NCBI RefSeq assembly: GCF_018143015.1
Contig: NC_054746.1
Coordinates: forward strand, 35,186,830 to 35,250,829
Source: Lytechinus variegatus
Taxonomy: Eukaryota; Echinodermata; Echinoidea; Temnopleuroida; Toxopneustidae
DNA length: 64,000 bases
Reading direction: 5' to 3'
The notes beneath the pieces are model-generated. The model was not told the origin of the DNA. It did not search any database and saw only the letters and a program-made list of their open reading frames with translations. Positions 1 through 12,200 of this stretch are shown piece after piece; the stretch's first letter is position 1; each line of letters opens with the position of its first letter. The position numbers were made by a program, and so were the translations under genes.

Positions 1-896
1 AAAGGTCATTTAGGGTCAATGAACTTAGACCATGTTGGAGGAATCAACATCGAAATCTTAACCTGAGGTTAAGTTTTTGAAATGTCATCATAACTTAGAA
101 AATATATGGACCTAGTTCATGAAACTTAGACATAAGGTTAATCAAGTATCACTGAACATCCTGCATGAGTTTCACGTCACATGACCAAGGTCAAAGGTCA
201 TTTAGGGTCAATGAACTTTGGCCGAATTGGGAATATCTGTTGAATTCCCATCATAACTTTGAAAGTTTATGGATCTAATTCTTGAAACTTGGACATAATA
301 GTAATCAAGCATCACTGAAAATTTTGTGCAAGTTTCAGGTCTCATGATTAAGGTCAAAGGTCATTTAGGGTCAATGAACTTTGGCCGAATCGGGGGTATC
401 TGTTGAATTACCTTCTAACTTTGAAAGTTTATTGGTCTAGGTCATTAAACTTGGATATTAGAGTAATCAAGTATCACTGAACATCCTGTGCGCATTTCAG
501 GTCACACGACCAAGGTCAAAGGTCAATGAACTTTGGCCGAATTGGGTGTATCTGTTGAATTGCCATCATAACTTTGAAAGTTTATGGATCTGATTCATGA
601 AACTTGTACATAAGAGTAATCAAGTATCACTGAACATCTTGTTCGATTTTCAGGTCACATGATCAAGGTCAAAGGTCATGTAAGGTCAATGAACTTGACC
701 ATGGCCATGTTGGGGTTTTTTGTTGAATAACCATCATATCTCTTTAAGTTTATTGGTGTAGTTCATTTAAAAGGGAAATAAGAGTAACCATGTATCACTG
801 AACATCTTGTGCGAGTTAGAGTAGTATTCAAAGTGAGCACTGCTGCTATATTGAACCGCGTGATGCAGGTGAGACGGCCAGAGGCATTCCACTTGT
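1..896 (+). repeat. DR1-monomer dispersed repeat, copy A (left end cut by window)
   Basis: This is a non-coding repeat built of imperfect tandem monomers of about 150-190 bp. Each monomer has a core reading AAGGTCAAAGGTCA, then a GGGTCAATGAACTTTGGCC-like segment, then text on the theme CATAACTTTGAAAGTTTATGG. The tail contains GATGCAGGTGAGACGG and ends GGCATTCCACTTGT. The same tail closes copies near 51633, 53461 and 63165. The head (GTCTCACCTGC) lies outside the window. Perfect AGGTCAAAGGTCA motifs sit at 188-200, 351-363, 513-525 and 666-678. The copy lies just upstream of the first visible ERLEC1 exon, probably in an ERLEC1 intron. Confidence 0.9.
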
Positions 897-1004
897 TACA
901 CATTGGTTGCCTAGTTTTGTTGCATCAATATATTTGTCAGTGTTAACAGAAATTCAGTAAGGGAGATGATCACTTAAAATCTTTATATTGGCAGGACTAT
1001 CGAC

Positions 1005-1533
1005 ATGTCAAATTCAATTTCCCACAATTCAAATAGGAAAATTTTAATTGTGGGTATTTTTTATCGGCTTTTATTTTTTCTTGGGTGGGTAAACTTTCAA
1101 AGGAAGGGAATGATATTGGAAATGAAATGTCTCAGTAGTGGAGGCGTTGTGGCCTATATGGCACCTAACTATACATTAATGTCTGAGCATTCCATCAAGG
1201 AAACTTATCTGTTTATTTATTTTTATTGCACATTGGATATGTGTGTATGTGTTTAAAAAAATCATAATAAATTATGTGACATGATTTAAAATTAAACACA
1301 GACATAGATAGATACTGTAGCTATCATCATCTTGGCAAATATACAGTAAGTATATAAGATCGGTAAGGTAGAGGCGATAATGATATTACTTTTGGTGTTG
1401 TTACATGTAATTGTACAAATAATAAAGTTCTTGGTGAATTGTATGTATTATATAATTTATAATAAATATGATTAATATTATATTTTAATGAATATGAATA
1501 ATATTCTGTTTACATTGTGTATGTACTATCCAG
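1005..1533 (+). other. ERLEC1 intronic spacer
   Basis: AT-rich spacer between repeat copy A and the first visible ERLEC1 exon. It is judged intronic because that exon begins at an acceptor (ATCCAG before 1534) in mid-domain. An 83-codon open frame starts at 1005 but has no recognisable content. Nothing else is seen. Confidence 0.4.
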
Positions 1534-4500
1534 GTTGAAACATATTGGACCTATGAGCTATGTCACGGCATGCACATACGACAGTTTCATGAAGAAAAAC
1601 TACCAGGAAGGGTAAGAAATTGAGCACATTTTTTACAACATGCATTGTGGAATGAGCAAACACCCAACATAACAGAGAAGTTTGTGTACGTTTGAATTCA
1701 ATGAAACATATACCATTCATGTAACATACATGTATCAGTTAATATTCTGAAAAAAAAAACCCACTCTTAATGTCAGATAGAAAGGTACAGGGAGATAGAC
1801 AGATTATGTGTATGCCAAGTGGTAGCCTGAACTGGGTAAAGCTGTGGTTGCACTTTGTATCCTCTGGCAAAGTGCTGTATAAATCCAACAGTTATTAGAG
1901 AGAGAGAGAAAACATTATATGGTTGTGGGGATCTAATAGTTCTTTGCAGATGTCAAATCATTTGAATATATTTTTTTTGTCTCAAATTGAATATATATGA
2001 TCATAATCTTCATGAAAACATACACTTTAGCAGTATGAAGTATTCTTTAAATTAATTCTCCTTATTTATTCTTTTTATTTATAATACAGGACACAAAGAG
2101 ACAAGAATTTTTTCTGGGAAAAGACTTTGCATTCCCTCAGGATGAGAAGTTTGCGAGTCAGAATGTGTCAACGATTAAAGGTCCAGCAAAAGATATCAAA
2201 GTAAGTGCTTATACACCCTCTTCATTAGTTTTATAAAGAAACAAAAGTATCATACAAGTTTATTGTAACTATTATGAATAGAAATAAAAAGAAGTTAAAT
2301 GTTATGAAATCAGGTGGTGCACTGTTGATTTAGAAGGTATTAGAAAAAAAAATCTGGCAGCATTATACAAATTGAATGAGCTTTTGAGGCTGAAAAGGAG
2401 TTAAAAAACCCCTAAAATATATTAAATTGCAGCATATATGGTAATTATGCTTATAATTAGTATTAAAAAGAAATATCTCACTGAAATTTTGTGGTGGTAT
2501 AGGTACCTACTATATATCTGGACGGAAAGGACATTCCCTACTTTGAAGTCATCATGGGTAATGGCACTGCATGTGACCTGAAGGGCAATACACCAAGAAT
2601 GACCAGGGTGAAGTATGTGTGTGACAAGAATGGCCGAGGAGACATCTTATCTTTGAAGGAAACTAGTACATGTGAATATGAAGTAATTCTCTTCTCAACA
2701 CATCTATGTAGTCATCCCCTCTACAGGTTTGTTCCATATTTCTGTCATGATTTTCCAACAATATCTCCACTTTCTTTGCCTATATCTCTCTTTATCTTTT
2801 TTTCTTTATTCTAATTTTTTTCTTCATGTCTTTCTAGCTTTCCAGTTCTTTCCATCAGAATTTTGGGGCTTTGGTTTTTTTTTACCAATGTTCAGTGATG
2901 CATATAGTGCAGGAAAATTAATCTATGACTCTTTGCAATGATAAGTTGAGTTTCCAGTGGTTTGAGTTTGATTGTCACTTTAAAAAAATCCTTGTTGGAT
3001 TTTTTTTCTAAATGCCGTAAACTAATCCCAGTAATTTGAGAACTTTGGTTGGAAATAAGAAGATGGAGGTTCATGAGGGCCTCTAACAGGAAGCTTATTA
3101 ATTGATCTTAAGTTTGTTTTGTATGATTGATTAAATATAATGAACAATACACCAATCATAAAAATCAACTCTACAACCAATCACTGAATTGTATGTTTGT
3201 GTCTTAGGTCAACGATTTCAAGTCTACTTTCAGTTAAATTTAAAATCTAAGGAGTATCTCTGTGTTAGGTTTTTGTTGTGTTTCACGAATCATCTTATCA
3301 ATGCCAAGTAGAGCTACTCCTATAAACTACTGATATGATAACATTTCATTTGATAACAGCAAATTGTGAAAGAACTTTGTTATTGGTGAACTACACTCTA
3401 AATGTTATGGGGAAGTCATTCTTTGAAAATGTTATCTTTTGATCAGATTGAAGGAATCTCCAATCAATATGATTCAGTGCCATGCTATGGATGGTTCGCC
3501 TGTTCTTCCTGAAGCATATGAAGCTCTTACAAGGAAAGACAATATACATCATGTGAATCAACCAAAGGTACCTTCTTTCTCCCCTTTTGGGATGCTCAGG
3601 CTAATTAGTGGGGAAAGGTTACTGGGAAGGACATTACAGCAAAGCCAAAATATGTACTGTCATTCGGGTAAAAGTTAACGAAATTTGAATAACATTGAAT
3701 AAACTTACAACAGTCAACCAATGTCCACTTCTCAATAAATGAACAATTTCTGAACAATATCAAGTTTAAAAACAATAATGGATAAAACGTATTTCCCCAT
3801 ATTATATTTAAAACTTTTGCTCTAATGCTGACATACATTCACCTTCCTTTCTGCTGTGAAAACTATTAGTTTAGGAAGCTTTGGATGCTTGATTTTTACT
3901 TGTAAATATGTCAGAAAATGATTGAACCAGTGAGATTAAATAAGTCATCTTGACAAGAAGTGACTCTACCGCTAGACCATGAGCCAGAATAAACCTGAGC
4001 TGCTGAACATAATGTTCTTGCTAAGCACTTTTAGCCATGTTGTCATAGTTTGAATATTGGGGTAGGATGGTTGAATTATTCGTGCTTTATAGATAGTATG
4101 AACAATTATTTGAAAGTGAACAAAATTGATTTAATCTTTACAAGAACTTTACATCTCCTATCAGGAATCAAATGTACACGGAGGAGAGAATATAAAGATA
4201 ATGAATGTCAAGCCTCCAGAGTGGCAAGAATGGAAATAACATATATGATGATAATTTTATACCGCTAATCTAAATCTTTTGAATAGCTGCATATACTTGG
4301 CTACCATGATCAGGCATATGAGCTCTGAAGCCTTGTTCATTACCATGATCTATTATAAATGAGATATGCACAGTCAGTTGTCACTCAAGACAATGATTGC
4401 CATTTGTATGTTTGTATTTATAAAGCAAGCTGAGACAGATACTGAAACAAAAATTATCCAATCAGTGGACAGAGCTACAAGAGGACCGGTCACATCTCTG

Positions 4501-6917
4501 GCCGATGACCAGCTGTTGAGAGACTTTCTACGGGGAGACTACTGCCTCAATGGTGGCCAAGGATGGTGGAAGTTTGAATTCTGTTATGGAAAATATGCTC
4601 AGCAATATCATCAGGTAAAGGATGAATGATAAGTTCTCCTTTTTTCTCTTTCTCCACAGTCATTTCTCTCTTTTTCTCACCATTTATCTTTCTGTCTATC
4701 TTTTTTTTCCACCCATCTTTCTCTATAACTTTCTCTCTCTCTGTCTCTCTTCTTCTCCCTCTGTCTTCCATTATCTCTATTGCTCTCTCTGTCTCTCCCT
4801 GTTACTCTTTTCTTTCTTTCACTATTGCTTAATTTCCCTTTCAACATCATTTCAACATTTGTAAATGATATTAAGACAATCGTATGCATGTAATAGTTTC
4901 CACTTAATTAGAATAAGAGATTCAAAATTACTTATTTGCATGATCATGTATGATCATATTATATTTACAGGCATTACAAGACTTTCAGAATTCATAAACT
5001 TAAAAAACCCATCCAATTCAATAATGATAATGAGATCTTCTTGTCAATACATATTTTTAGCATATTACTTAACATAATGATATTTGGCCAATGCCTTTAT
5101 CAATAATGTGATGGCAGGAGAGATATAGAAATCAGTTGTCATTCTTTGTCATTACATTTGCTATTCCAAACTCCAACAGTTCCATGATTTTATATGTTCT
5201 TTTTTTTCATAGGATAAAACAGGAAAAACGATAGTATTACTAGGTGCTTGGGACGAAGATGCTCATAAAAAATGGTGGGCTGATGCCAAAACAAAGACAA
5301 AATCTTCAACAAGGTAAGAAGTAGGACATTATTATCTATACCAGAGCTGCATGATATGAGATATTTCTATGAATCGTCTGTGATCTGTATTATTATTAGG
5401 CAATGAAAAGGGGGAGGGGAGGGAGAAGGTTGGGGTGGTTAGGGTGCATACTGAAATATCCCACCCCCCGGTCAATTTCCAATCACCTGTATGAGGAACC
5501 TTCCTGATAGGATCTGTCTCTGCTTAATCTGCTTCATATGAAAAGGTGTAAGGCTCTCAAATTAATTTAAAAAAAAAATGAAAGTAGAAAAAAGGGGGTC
5601 GAATGGACAAAAAGTTTGTTTTATGAAATTGCCCCAAGGGCCCTGGTGAGTTGGGTTATGGGAATACCGTCTAGGTCTTCATGATTCTATCTCATGGGCA
5701 GTCCTTGGAAAGAATGTTTTCTGAAGTATGATGAAGCCGACCCCTTTTCTTACAATATTTGGAGAGATGATATAATCATGTACCCAGTATTGCCCATCAT
5801 TGCATTTTTAGTGTCACAAATGATTCAATATTACTTTCATACATGGAACCTGTTTCCTATAATATTTGCAGTTTTTTTTTATAATTCTCAATATTTTCCA
5901 TTTTATCATTTTCATAACCAAAAAGCTGTATTGGCAATTTATCTTTTCAAATGATACCTTTGGTTTTCAAATCAATTTGTATGTAAATCATGCCTTCATT
6001 AATCTTCTAGCTCAAATTCATTCCTTGTTTGTCTACTTTTAACACAATGTATTTACATTTTTTCCTCTCTAGCAGTACCAAACAAGTCACTCATTTTTAT
6101 TCTGGAGGCGATATGTGTGATTTAACAGGGAAACCTCGACAAGTTCAGGTGAAATTAAAATGCAAGGAATCGCTAGGTCAGCACGCTGTCACCATATATC
6201 TTGTAGAACCATATACATGTGATTATATTTTAGGGGTAAGTAGGAATTCCTGTAAAATAGCTTTACTTATTAAACCTTCTATGGTACAAGGTTGAAATTG
6301 AACAATATTTAAGATAGAGGCTTGTATTTCATGCTGATGGAATTCATGCCCAAATACATGTTAGATATTGTAATGTTGCTGCTCTAGAACAACCTTAGGT
6401 CATACTTCTCTCTGTGAAACATTTCACAATATTTTGAACACCTGACAAAATTTATCTTATAAAGTGGGCCCCATGAGTTGAAAACTGTTTGGGGTGATCT
6501 TTAAACCATACATTCTTTAAACCATTAATCCAGTCACCTCACCTACTGAATATTCAATTAAAAAAAAAGAGGGCTGTGAAAAGTACATTTTACCCCGAGT
6601 CTCAGAAATAACCAACTATACAGGATTTGTAGCTTCCATGTGCCAACTATTATAAATACATCTCATTCTTATTGTACATTTTGAAGAAAATGAAATTAAA
6701 TGCCCTTGACTGAATCCTGTTGAATGAAATTTAATAGAATGTCAAGTGTACCTTTCTTTCCTTTTCTTTTTGTATGTTTGCTTCTTATCCCCAACATTCA
6801 TTCTTACTCTTATCAATTTCATTATCTTTCTTTTAGGTTGAAGCTTCAATTATTTGTCCACTCTTGGATTCAGCAGATGAATATGGACTTTTACACACCG
6901 ACGTACCAAAACCCTGA
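1534..6917 (+). CDS. ERLEC1: Endoplasmic reticulum lectin 1 (ERLEC1/XTP3-B), 3' eight coding exons, 5' end outside window
   Basis: Coding exons, all joining in frame: 1534-1611, 2090-2200, 2503-2726, 3447-3567, 4426-4614 (acceptor least certain), 5213-5313, 6073-6235 and 6837-6917 (stop TGA 6915). They encode about 355 residues. The family binds N-glycans of misfolded glycoproteins in the ER lumen and works with the HRD1-SEL1L ERAD ligase; that role is family knowledge. What is seen: two MRH (mannose-6-phosphate receptor homology) domains. The first runs from [16 protein letters not shown] to TCEYEVILF and CSHPLYR. The second runs from [20 protein letters not shown] through [17 protein letters not shown] to TCDYILG. 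The C-terminus ([14 protein letters not shown]) is typical of the family. The signal peptide and the start of MRH1 must lie upstream of position 1. No break or frameshift is seen. Exon 7 has a tandem TAGCAG acceptor. Confidence 0.93.
4617..4815 (+). repeat. Long pyrimidine-rich tract in ERLEC1 intron
   Basis: About 200 bases of almost pure C/T text (TCTCTTTCTC-like) begin right after the donor of the fifth visible ERLEC1 exon. The tract produces several spurious open frames rich in Phe, Ser and Leu on this strand, and Lys, Arg and Glu on the other. It is simple sequence, possibly a binding site for pyrimidine-tract proteins. Confidence 0.6.
5450..5655 (+). repeat. Unnamed dispersed repeat, copy 1
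   Basis: A segment containing GCTTCATATGAAAAGGTGTA, then CTCTCAAATTAA and ATGAAATTGCCC, resembles 63740-63900 (GCTTCATATCAAAGGTGTAA, CTCTCAAATTAT, TGGAATTGCCCGG). The pair defines a dispersed family with no coding content. It lies in an ERLEC1 intron. Confidence 0.5.
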
Positions 6918-8860
6918 TCGTGTCTTCCACAAGATGTGAAATTAAAGTACTTTTACATTCTGTGAATGTTGGAATGATAAGTATTACTGAACTTTCAAGC
7001 AGCAGGACAGTATGTATCTCATCTTGGTCTATGACACGATACCTTCTAGGATTGTTTCGTAAACCTGTTTGTAAATCATGAACAACTTTACAAACAACTG
7101 GAATATGGAAAGCAAGAATGGGTTTCTTTTTAAAAATATTTTTAAGTCAAAATGTTTAATTTAACATACTAGTGTTCATTCCATTATAACTGTTAACAGT
7201 CATCTCAGTGCAAAGGATGTTATTTGCCTTGATGAAATATAGACAATATAATATAAAGACAAATACTGGTATTAGGAAAGACTTTTGGCTTAATCTGTAG
7301 CACTTCTAATTCCAGCTGTTTGTAAAGTCAGTAATTTAACAAATGACTGTATAAACAGTCCCGCTTTTTGATCTGGGGGCCCGTACCACACAGGACTTTG
7401 ACCAACAGGGCTCAGCAGCCAATCATAATAAAGTTCTCCATGTTAAAGGCAAATTTACCGTGATTGTAAATGTTTTGTACAGGCCTCTGGATGGAGATGG
7501 AAGTTATGCTCTGGCAGGATGACTTGTCATTTCGTCTCTCCATTTCCACCTCTCTCTTGTCCTCAGTCATGCTGTGAAGTTACTTAGAACAAGATGGGAA
7601 GATGCATTGGACATCCAGCACAAACTAAAATGACCTCCCATCCCATCTTGAAAGTTCCGTAGGAGTGGCTGCCTTTAAGTACTGCTATCCTCTGTAATAG
7701 TGTTTACACTATGGGTCACATGAGAAATGCAGAGATACCAACTGTTATGATTCTTTTGATTAAATAGTATTATGTAAAGATTCTGGTTTAAGAAAAATCT
7801 GCACGTTTCCTTTAAAAATTCTGCTAATCCATTACGGTATTACTTATGTTTTATGCGGAAAGTTTTGAAGTACAGGTATTTCTGCTCAAGTCAACCTTCT
7901 GTAAGTTAAAGAGTATATAATATATAATCTGAAATTTTACATTTATTATCATTCCTGAGAGAGCTTAATAATTTCACAGGGGTACTTAATATAAAATCTA
8001 AACTATTCATATGGGAATTAGACATGTAAGTAGTTGATAGATATTTCATATTTGTATGTTAAGCTTTCTAGATCTCACTGAAGATATTGCCATCCCAATC
8101 TTACCATATTTTCATTTCTGATGTTTTATGATATTGTCATGATGTACCTAACAATTTATTCAGAAAGTTATTTTTTTAATATCTGGCACTTTTATCCAAG
8201 CTTTACTGAATATTATTTTGTTTATCTGATGAACTGAAGCCTAGTTATCGATTAAAATAGGGTATCTGAGTAAACTTTTTCTGAATGCACACATGTTGGC
8301 ATATCACCAGATTAGGACTTGTCCCCACAGCATTGCTATTCTGTGTCAAATGTTGATCACATGGCAACTTGCATGAGCATCTTTTCTTTTCCATGGTAAG
8401 TGAATTATGTAAGGATCCTTGATGAAATTATAGCTGAACTTTGCAAAAGTTGAATCGAACTTGCAGAAGTTGTATATATTCTTTTATGAACTATCAAGTA
8501 AAAATTGCGTCTATTAAAATTGATGCTATGACAATTAACGATCCAGGGTTGTATGTAGATATGATAAAGATAATAGATGTATCTTTATTGGAAGAATGAG
8601 ATTTTTTTTATTGTGCAACTATCCACTGTCTTTCGTGATATTTCAAGTAATATGGTGAAATGTACAACTTTAGAGGTTGAAATAAACACAGTCCAAGAAT
8701 TAATAGAATCCTTATATAGTTGGTTGCTTAAATAAGAGTGAATAATTGCTTCCTGTGTTCCTTGCTCCTACAAATTAGTCACAAGGAAAAATTGAAATGT
8801 AATGAAATACAATCGAGTTTGACAACCTATCAGTTTCAATACACGCCTGAATAAATAAAA
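6918..8860 (+). other. ERLEC1: Probable ERLEC1 3' UTR with candidate poly(A) signals
   Basis: This AT-rich stretch follows the ERLEC1 stop and has no coding frame. Candidate AATAAA signals are at 8681-8686 and, overlapping, at 8850-8859. The second is close to a C14 tract near 8886. Which signal is used cannot be told from sequence. Around 7367-7470 there is a fragment resembling a dispersed MITE end (GGGGGCCCGTACCACACAGG). Confidence 0.4.
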
Positions 8861-9129
8861 ACATTTGAAGACTTATCTGTACAAGCCCCCCCCCCCCCCG
8901 GAAATAATATTGACTTTTGTGATTGGGGGTGTGGGGGCTATATCAGTATTATTCTATGAGTTGTGTAAATTGTCAAAATTATATTTTAGACAATTATATG
9001 AATATGTATTTTTTTTTACCTTTTTCATTCATAGTTTAGATAAATGTTGGTTAATTAGATGTTGAGTTCCCCATACAGTACAATGCACATCATTAAAACA
9101 AGTGAAGCTCATACAATGAATCTGTACAA
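8861..9129 (+). other. Start of the ERLEC1-ZNF318 spacer
   Basis: AT-rich intergenic sequence beginning with a C14 tract at about 8886-8899. No gene, RNA or clear repeat boundary is seen. Confidence 0.4.
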
Positions 9130-9291
9130 TGGGGTCCGTTTCATAAAGAGTTGAACTACGGTAACTTTGCCATTATGGCAACTACAATGGAAACCTTATT
9201 TCTGAATGATAGCTGAGACCCGTTACTATGGTAGTTGCCAAAGTAACGACAGTTGTAAGTCCTAATTATGAAATGGGCCCAGATCTTGTGG
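9130..9291. mobile_element. Short MITE with GGNCCGTTTCATAA-type ends
   Basis: The left end reads GGGGTCCGTTTCATAAAG. The right end (TTATGAAATGGGCCCAG) is its approximate reverse complement. Inner parts also pair (AACTTTGCCATTATGGCAAC against GTTGCCAAAGTAAC). It is about 160 bp and non-coding. A lone copy of one end appears near 53871. Presumed non-autonomous DNA transposon. Confidence 0.6.
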
Positions 9292-12200
9292 TACAAAGTG
9301 AGAAATAAAAGCTTTTCTATGAGCCATATAATGGAATGTAATGCACAAATGAAGGGAATGAATAAACCATATGAAGCATAATGCTGCCAAGGTGCAAGGA
9401 ATAACTTTGTCTCAAAGTTAGGTCAAATTACTCAGTGAAAGAAAATGCCAATACACTTTATCCAACAGGATAGTCAAGATAGATGACTGGTTTGGACAGG
9501 ATGCCAATTGATTTAAGAACAAAATATACCCCCATTGATGATGCCCCTTTCATAAATGTGCAGATTCAGCCGTTTCAGTTGGAAATAGGTGTGAAAGACT
9601 TTTGCTATTTGTATTCTTCTATTGCATTTATTTTAATGTAATATTTACTGCAATATCTTATCCATTGATGAATATATTGGAATATATTGTGATCATGCTT
9701 TGGCCACTTTTGGAAGAATAAAATAAGTCTATTCACAATTCTTTAATTATTAGCATGTTCTTTATTGGCTGTCCATAGTACACAGGTATGGAAAACCAAA
9801 AGGCATTTCTCTCCTAACTCCCAGGTGGAATTTAATAACATCAGCATAATCATTCATATATATGTCACAGCGTCATGGGCCCATTGTAGAAAGACTGTTT
9901 TACCATTTGTCACAAGTGTGCATTTTGGGGCCCAATTTCAACAATGTCAATTTCGAATTTACAATAGTGTAATTGTTTTAGAAATTAAGCATTTGTCAAT
10001 ATCAAAAGTCTTTATAAAATGGGTCTCTGGACTTTTCTTGCCTCTCTTTTAAACAATGGTCCCCTGGAAAGCTCTGAAGTATAACTTTTTCTCACTCGGG
10101 TACCTCTGTTCCTTCTAGACATCCCACTCGTATCTCACTCTCCTTCAAGATCATCATCAACCTTACTCTTTCGGCCCATTTTCATTAAAGTATCTACAAG
10201 GCAAGACAACTTCATGCGGCACCATTTTGTATATCAGTTAATATTTTCCTACTTTACATATATTGTTAGGACGTAGATATTTCAAATTGGTTCAATCTTT
10301 ATGGTTTATTATTTGCATGAAGTTATTTGTAAATATATTTTTCACAAAATAATCACGATTATGTATACAATAAAGTTGTCAAATAATCACAGATTTTATA
10401 AACTATATAATTTTCATTGTGAAACCAATGTGCTTAATTCTTTTAAGAAAATCTTTGCAAAAGGTGCCTCATCTGGTATCTCATAATAGATATGCACAAC
10501 AATCCTCGCAAAATTCTTTTCATGAAACTGGGCCAGTCTCCTTAGAAATATGAAATTGCAACAGCAAACTTGGATTCCAAGTCCCCTAACTCAACAGGCA
10601 TATTCAACTAAAGATAATAAGATGTCATTTCTTTACCAAACGTACATGTGTTTCAATGCAAAGGTGAATACTTTGCAATTCTTGGATAATGGAAAATATT
10701 CTCTCCAATATTAATTTCACCATCTATCGGAAATCCAAATTTGCAATTTGAGCATTATTCTGAAGCACTCAATGCTCTTTCCTTCATATTTTCATTCACT
10801 CAAGTAATCCATTACAAATTTTACAACCCAATCTTTCATTCTTCCTCTATTATGCCATCATCTGTTGCTCAAATCTACTTTTGAAGATGATTGTGAGACC
10901 ATGGTTTATGCATATTTGTGAATCAGTGTCCTTATAGTGCGTACATTGAAAACGGTACACTTTCATCAAACAGAGCCAACTTTGCACTACACGACTTGAA
11001 TTAATTACCCCCGTTTATTCAAATCTATTTATATAAATCATGATGCATAGGGGATACTTTCATTGCTCTGATACTCAAAGTGGGAACAATTTACAAATGC
11101 TAGACTACACAATATGAAATGTTATATTATGTACATTCAATTTAATGCAAATATGCTTTCTAATGTACAGCACATATGGCTACAGAGCCATGTATAATAT
11201 CAAATCAAAGTTCCCTAAATACAAGAATCTCTTATTGGAAAAAGAAAATAGCTGAAATAACAGAGATGCCACTAAAAATTGATAAACATGAAGGAAAAAT
11301 CATCTTGAATGGGCACTTTCAGGCACAAAAAAGATATTTTCTATGGTTGAGAATTATTGGTAAAAAAGGAATTGCAATGTCTGTTTGAACAGTGGCATCT
11401 CTGTTGAAAGTATTGGCACACACTTATATTCATGTGCATTTCCTGCACTAATGATGATTGTTATTCACAATTCTTAAAATAAATTCGGGAAGAACAGAGA
11501 AGGTTACTGAGAAATAAGAAGGGCATTGAGTAATTAGAGGGGGGGGGGGGGGGAGAAATTAAAGGGTGAGGGGTGTTGGGGAGGAACGAGAAGAGTGGAG
11601 GGATATCAGGGGAGATGAACCGAAGAGAAGGAAAATGAGAGATGGAAAGTTAGAACAGAAAAAAATATATAATACACATACATCATATTCTCCATTAGAC
11701 CACAACCATCAGAATCAGTTGTCTCCATTTTATCACGATCTGTATAACATATTTCTCTTAGCCCCCCCCCCCCCATCCCAAATGATTATATTCAAGTACT
11801 AACAGAAAAACAGCAATGAAATTCAATAGTACACCATATGTGCATGCAGTACTCCGAGTGTTTTCTTCTTGAAATCTGCTTCAAAATTCTTTGGACCATC
11901 ATAATCTGACAATAGTTCAACTTTCAATATGATGATCCTTTGATATCAGTTAAGAGATGGGACAACCTGAACTTGAGTTAAGAGACCATGGCTTTTGCCA
12001 TGAATTAGCAGACTTTTGAATAGATTCCCATAAATATGACAGGAACCGAAAGAATCACATACCCAATTATCGTGAATGATCACAAAGTCTTCTCTGCAAA
12101 CAAACCTCAGTGGCAATGGTTACTATCGGGTAAAGATGTAAATGCATGGGACACATTTCAACATTTTCACTTATATGTTTAGATGAATACTGGAATATTT

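Noticed and set aside
4547..4889. Frames rich in Phe/Ser or Lys/Arg/Glu
   Set aside because: Products of a pyrimidine-rich simple sequence in an ERLEC1 intron.
9765..10052. A 95-codon plus-strand open frame
   Set aside because: No domain, no splice or UTR context, and composition like the flanking AT-rich spacer.
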